This document shows, piece by piece, positions 59,854 through 64,000 of a DNA stretch of 64,000 nucleotides. Made by a program: the position numbers and the translations under genes. The stretch is taken from assembly GCA_029624735.1 (NCBI GenBank), contig JARSSM010000007.1, forward strand, positions 62,001 through 126,000. Reading direction: 5' to 3'. The stretch's first letter is position 1. Each line of letters starts with the position of its first letter. The stretch comes from Defluviicoccus sp. (lineage in GTDB: Bacteria; Pseudomonadota; Alphaproteobacteria; Rhodospirillales; Defluviicoccaceae). The notes below the pieces were generated by a model, which was not told where the DNA came from, searched no databases, and saw only the letters and a list, made by a program, of their open reading frames with translations.

Positions 59854-61486
59854 TCTCGCCAATGTCGTGCTCGATCTGTGCAAGCGCGCAGGCCTGCCGC
59901 CCGAAGCGGTTGATGTCTCGGCGCTCACCGGCACCTGCGATGGCCTGGTGATCTCCAACGTCGCCAGTGTCCGCTCGACACTGGAGCACCTGGTGCGCGC
60001 CAACTTTCTCGATGTGATCGAGACCGGCGGCGTGATCGTGTTCCGCCCGCGGGGCAGCGCGCCGGTGGCCACCATCAGCGTCGATGAGCTGGTGCCGATC
60101 GGCGATCAGGGCATCGAGACGCTCGCCCTCGTTCGCCGCCAGGAGAGCGAGCTCTCGAAGGCGATCAACGTCGTCTTCATCAACAAAAACGCGTCTTACG
60201 AGCAGGGCAGCCAGGCGGCGCGCCGGCAGATCGCCCCGGAAGGCGAGGTCAGCAACATCACCATCCCCCTGGTGATGGACGGCGCCAGGGCGAAGCAGAT
60301 CGCAGAAGCCATGCTGGCGGCCGAATGGGCCGAGCGCACCCAGTTCCGCTTCGTGCTGCCGACCCGCCATGCCCGCCTGCAACCCGGCGATGTCATCGAC
60401 CTCGTCGACGGCGATGTGATCTACCGGGTTCGCCTATACCGCACCGGCTGGGACGATGGCCGGCTCGCCTGCGAGGGCTACGCGACCGACGCAACTGTCT
60501 ACACCCAGAGCGCGCCGCCCGGGGATGACACGCGGCCTGACGACACCGTGCCAGAGATCGGGGCGACGCTGCTGCACCTGCTCGACATCCCGATCCTTTC
60601 CGATCGCGACGACGACGCCGGCTTCTATGTCGCCGTGACCAGGCCGGCCACCGGAGCATGGAACGGCGCCGTGCTCTATCGTTCTTCCAATGGCACCGAT
60701 TACGGCACGCTCTTGACCCTGCCCGTCTCGGCCGCGGCCGGAATAGCTGAGACGGCGCTTCCCGCGGGGCCCACGGAGTTCTTCGATCGCGGCAACGCGG
60801 TCGATGTCGTGCTCACCGACGGGGTGTTGTTGAGCGCGCCTGAGGCCGATGTGTTGAACGGCGCCAATGGCGCTCTTCTGGGCGAGGAAATCATTCAGTG
60901 GACGACGGCGACCCTGATCGGCACGAAGCGCTATCGTCTCTCCGGATTGCTGCGCGGCCGGCTGGGCACCGAGTATGCCATTTATGACCATTCCGTCGGC
61001 GAGCGGTTCGTCGTGCTCCAGCCCGTCGGCACCACGCTGGAGCGGGTGCGCGATCCGGTGGACCTCTTGGGCGCCCCCCGCTGGTACAAGGGCGTCACGA
61101 TCGGCGAGAAGATCAGCGACGTCGACGCGGTCACATTCATCAACGTCGGCCGCGGGCTCAGGCCTTACGCCCCCTGCCATCTCCGCGGCCAGCGCGATGC
61201 TGACGGCACGCTTGAGCTGCGCTGGATCCGCCGCGCCCGCTTCGGCGGGCTGTGGCGCGATGGCGGCGATGTTCCTTATGCCGAGGCGATTGAGCGCTAC
61301 GACATCGAAGTGATCGATGTAGACGGCGCTGTCGTGCGCACTGCCACAACGTCAGCGCCGACATGGACCTATTCGGCCGCCGACCAGATCGCCGACTTCG
61401 GCCTTACCCCCGTTACCATCACGGTGCGCGTCTTTCAGATCTCGGCTGTCGTCGGCCGGGGCGCACCCCTTGAAGGAACCCTCTGA
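59846..61486 (+). CDS. Tail protein (Phage-tail_3, GTA gp15 C-terminal-like)
   Basis: 546 aa. The pattern VVLDLCKRAGLPPEAVDVSA, then RRQESELSKAINVVFINKN, LQPGDVIDLVDGDVIYRVRL, WTTATLIGTKRYRLSGLLRG and RGLRPYAPCHLRGQRDADGT is the Phage-tail_3 family found at the C-terminus of the GTA gp15 megaprotein. In this phage that protein is split into separate genes, with the beta-propeller and the lyase between the parts. Overlaps the lyase by 8 nt and the fibre by one base. Confidence 0.8.
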   Translation: MASLANVVLDLCKRAGLPPEAVDVSALTGTCDGLVISNVASVRSTLEHLVRANFLDVIETGGVIVFRPRGSAPVATISVDELVPIGDQGIETLALVRRQESELSKAINVVFINKNASYEQGSQAARRQIAPEGEVSNITIPLVMDGARAKQIAEAMLAAEWAERTQFRFVLPTRHARLQPGDVIDLVDGDVIYRVRLYRTGWDDGRLACEGYATDATVYTQSAPPGDDTRPDDTVPEIGATLLHLLDIPILSDRDDDAGFYVAVTRPATGAWNGAVLYRSSNGTDYGTLLTLPVSAAAGIAETALPAGPTEFFDRGNAVDVVLTDGVLLSAPEADVLNGANGALLGEEIIQWTTATLIGTKRYRLSGLLRGRLGTEYAIYDHSVGERFVVLQPVGTTLERVRDPVDLLGAPRWYKGVTIGEKISDVDAVTFINVGRGLRPYAPCHLRGQRDADGTLELRWIRRARFGGLWRDGGDVPYAEAIERYDIEVIDVDGAVVRTATTSAPTWTYSAADQIADFGLTPVTITVRVFQISAVVGRGAPLEGTL

Positions 61487-64000
61487 TGCCGACACCCCGG
61501 TTGTCGCTCCCCTACATCGTTCAGTCGCAAGCACAGAAGGAAGTCACCCACGCTGAAGCGCTGAACGTGCTCGATGCGTTGGTGCAGGCGGCCGTCGAGA
61601 CGCGCGCGCTCTCAGTGCCGCCGGCCAACCCGTTCGAGGGGGCGCTCTATCTCGTCGGCGTCAACCCGACAGGTGCGTGGAGCGGCAATGGCAACACGCT
61701 CGCCCAGTGGATCGGCGGTGCGTGGGCCTTCCGCGCCGTCGCAGAGGGGTTCCGCGTGTGGCTCAACGACGAAGACGCGCTGATCGTCTGGACCGGCACG
61801 GCGTGGGCGACCTACCCCTCCTCGGCGGCGTCCGAGATCTACACCCGCACGGCCAGCTTCGCCGTCTCGCCCACCATCGGAGGCGCGCTTTACCGTTGCG
61901 ACGCGACGGCCACGCCGATCATCGCCAGCCTGCCGCTTCTCGCCACTGTGCCGCAGGGTTTCGAAGCGAAGTTCCGCCGCGTCGATGCCAGCGCGAATGC
62001 CGTCACCGTGATGCCGGCGCACAACCTGCTCACTTACAGCGAGGCCTTCGATGACGCGGCCTGGGTCAAGGCCAAGCTCTCGGTGCAGGCGAATGCCGGC
62101 TATGCGCCGGATAACGTGCTCGACGCGGATCGGCTGATCGAGGATACCACAAGCGGCAACCACGAGATCCGCCAGGACGTCGCCAAGGCCTCGGGCGTGA
62201 CGAAGCTGGTGGCTGCGATCGCCGCCAAGCCGGCCGGGCGGTCAGAGATCTATCTGATGCTGGACGATGGCACATCGACCAATCGCGTGCAGATCCGAGC
62301 TGATCTCACCACGGGTGTTGTCGGCTACTCGAACGCCGCCGGCGCTCTGACGCTCGATGCTTACGCCACCGCCGATCTGGGCAGCGGTTGGCGGTTGCTG
62401 TGGCTCGCGGCCACCGTGCCGTCTGCCAGCGGCACCTACTCCCATCGTGTTCGCCTCTACGACGGCTCGTCGTCCAGCTATACCGGCGACGGCACGTCGG
62501 GTGTGTTTCTGTCCCGCGCGCAACTCTGCCACGGCTCAGCGCTGATCCCCTACCTCGAGACCACCACCGCGGCGATCCAGGAGACCATCGCCGGCGCCGA
62601 CAGCTATGCGCTGACTTCACAGACGGAGACCGTTGTCCTGACCGCAGGCGCCACCGAGTGGACCGCGAGCACCATTGCCGATCCTCCCGCGGGATCGGCG
62701 ACGCTCGGGAGCGCCACTGCCTCGGCAGCCAATGCGCTCGCTGCAGGAGATGGTGCCACGGCTTCTGCTGCCGCCGCGATTGCGATCGGCGCTGCTGCTG
62801 CGGCCAGCGGCGTCGCCAGCCTCGCTGTCGGCGAGACCGCCAGTGCGACCGCCGAGAATGCGATCGCCATCGGTGATGCGACGGCCAGCGCTGCCACCGC
62901 CATCGCGATCGGCGAGAGCGCCAGTGCCAGCAACACCAGTGCGATCGCGATTGGCGACAGCGCCGGCGCGACCGGCGTTGATTGCGTCGCCATCGGCCAC
63001 GCCGCCAGTCTCAGCGGCAACTACAACGTCGGCATCGGCCTCAACGCCAGGTTTGCCGCTTCGCAACAGTGCAACATCGGCATCGGCTACAACGTCAACC
63101 CCGGCATCAATTCGGACGCCGACTTCGACCAGAACATCCTCATCGGACGCGAGCCCCTCTACACCGCCGGCACCGTGCAGCGGAACGGCGGGTCCGCCCC
63201 CAGCAACAACACCCTCATCGGCTATCGCGCGATCTCCGCCGACTACAACGGTTTGATCTCGCTGGCCTCTCAGAATGCGCTGATCGGCTACTGGGTCGCC
63301 CACCACGCCGGCACCGGGCCGATCACGATCGGCAACTACACGGTGGCCATCGGCTGCCGCTCGAACGAGGTGCAGAATACCGGGATCGCCGATCCGCTCA
63401 CCGTCGGCAACGGCACGATTGCGCTGGGAACCTGGAACAACCGCAATACGGCCGGCGCGGTCACCGTCAACGACTACGCGATCACCATCGGCTACTCAAG
63501 CAACCGCAACTCCGTGGCCGCCACGCCGCTCACGGTCGGCGCCCGCTCGATCACCATCGGCAACGGCAACAACTACGACTCCGGCGGCGTGATCGGCGAG
63601 AATGCGATCGCAATCGGCTCCGAGTGCGACGTCTCGGCCGAAAGCGGAATCGCCATCGGCCGGAGCTGCGTGGTGGCCAAGCAGAACGCGGTCGCGCTGG
63701 GCAAGGGGCAGACCGCCACTAACGCAGGCGAGCTTGCCTTCGGCACCGCCGCCAGCCACGGCATGGTCACCTACGTACTCGCCGCCACCACCACCGACGC
63801 CTCGACCGTCGAACTCACCACCGACGGTACCGGCTTAATTACCATCCCGGCCGGCAAAGTTTTCTGCTTCGAGGCGTTCCAGACCACCTGGAACCGTACC
63901 GACGGCGCGCATCAGGTGTGTCGCTTCAGCGGCGGCGTCATCAGGAACAGCGCCGGCACGGTGACGCTGGTGAAGGCGCCGGCCGTGATCACCGGCGACG
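61486..64000 (+). CDS. Tail fibre: DUF2793 + jelly roll + YadA-like beta-roll (3' part off the window)
   Basis: 838 codons seen, starting at ATG 61486, open at the right edge. Residues 1-100 are DUF2793 (PRLSLPYIVQSQAQKEVTHA, GAWAFRAVAEGFRVWL). Residues about 185-365 repeat the domain of the 41851 gene. From about 420 to 780, short repeats such as AIAIGDATASAATAIAIGES form a left-handed beta-roll like the YadA head. The last part begins a different beta domain (VLAATTTDASTVELTTDGTG). A trimeric receptor-binding fibre is the likely function. Confidence 0.85.
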   Translation, partial: MPTPRLSLPYIVQSQAQKEVTHAEALNVLDALVQAAVETRALSVPPANPFEGALYLVGVNPTGAWSGNGNTLAQWIGGAWAFRAVAEGFRVWLNDEDALIVWTGTAWATYPSSAASEIYTRTASFAVSPTIGGALYRCDATATPIIASLPLLATVPQGFEAKFRRVDASANAVTVMPAHNLLTYSEAFDDAAWVKAKLSVQANAGYAPDNVLDADRLIEDTTSGNHEIRQDVAKASGVTKLVAAIAAKPAGRSEIYLMLDDGTSTNRVQIRADLTTGVVGYSNAAGALTLDAYATADLGSGWRLLWLAATVPSASGTYSHRVRLYDGSSSSYTGDGTSGVFLSRAQLCHGSALIPYLETTTAAIQETIAGADSYALTSQTETVVLTAGATEWTASTIADPPAGSATLGSATASAANALAAGDGATASAAAAIAIGAAAAASGVASLAVGETASATAENAIAIGDATASAATAIAIGESASASNTSAIAIGDSAGATGVDCVAIGHAASLSGNYNVGIGLNARFAASQQCNIGIGYNVNPGINSDADFDQNILIGREPLYTAGTVQRNGGSAPSNNTLIGYRAISADYNGLISLASQNALIGYWVAHHAGTGPITIGNYTVAIGCRSNEVQNTGIADPLTVGNGTIALGTWNNRNTAGAVTVNDYAITIGYSSNRNSVAATPLTVGARSITIGNGNNYDSGGVIGENAIAIGSECDVSAESGIAIGRSCVVAKQNAVALGKGQTATNAGELAFGTAASHGMVTYVLAATTTDASTVELTTDGTGLITIPAGKVFCFEAFQTTWNRTDGAHQVCRFSGGVIRNSAGTVTLVKAPAVITGD

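Noticed and set aside
58585..60075. 496-aa minus-strand frame
   Set aside because: Antisense of the lyase and tail genes, no recognisable domains.
62700..63740. Tandem DNA repeats at the right end
   Set aside because: They are coding repeats of a YadA-like beta-roll, read in one open frame.

Overview
The window is GC-rich, with dense ATGA stop/start overlaps and many genes typical of alphaproteobacterial prophages (DUF2924 plus serine recombinase, SF2 helicase plus DUF6511, a ParB-methylase fusion, and DUF2460-DUF2163-NlpC/P60 tail genes like those of the Rhodobacter gene transfer agent). I read it as an alphaproteobacterial chromosome carrying a large siphovirus-like prophage beside a defence locus. 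The genus cannot be told from the sequence.

Region 1 (1-9.94 kb, minus strand) is a tightly coupled operon: small MerR/excisionase-type HTH, BrxF-like P-loop protein, BrxC-like 1229-aa ATPase, AlbA/Schlafen-type regulator, Zn-ribbon DNA methylase and a RapA/SNF2-type helicase cut by the left edge. Content and order match a type 3 BREX system (brxF-brxC-pglXI-brxHII); pglZ and brxA would lie beyond position 1. The AlbA gene sits between brxC and pglX and contains two identical 19-bp palindromes.

Region 2 (10.0-17.6 kb, minus) is a polycistronic phage operon: ParB-like protein, a recombination set (Sak4-like ATPase, DUF669-like protein, Fe-S PD-(D/E)XK nuclease), DUF2924, serine recombinase and several small unknowns. 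It runs directly towards the BREX genes on the same strand.

Region 3 (17.6-21.0 kb) is the control region: a sigma-70-like factor and two overlapping genes of unknown function. It is bracketed by two copies of a 43-nt promoter-like element that point outward, one into the minus operon and one into the plus operon. No CI- or Cro-like repressor was recognised.

Region 4 (21.0-30.8 kb, plus) is the replication module: SF2 helicase, DUF6511, primase-polymerase, an AT-rich iteron cluster that looks like a replication origin, a winged-helix plus RuvC-like nuclease, small phage proteins, a 475-nt gap that may encode a structured RNA, a ParB-methylase, and an initiator-like tRNA.

Region 5 (30.9-36.9 kb) is cargo: a large LamG/RTX/LVIVD protein, then on the minus strand a gamma-glutamylcyclotransferase-amidoligase pair and small phage genes.

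Region 6 (36.9-64 kb, plus) is packaging, head and tail: lambda-like terminase, gpW and portal; a protease fused to a Mu-like capsid; tail tube; tail chaperones joined by a probable -1 frameshift; tape measure; a GTA-like hub; and accessory parts for binding or degrading surface polymers (Calx-beta extension, beta-propeller, PL5-like lyase, DUF2793/YadA-like fibre running off the right edge). A DUF488 gene is inserted on the opposite strand.
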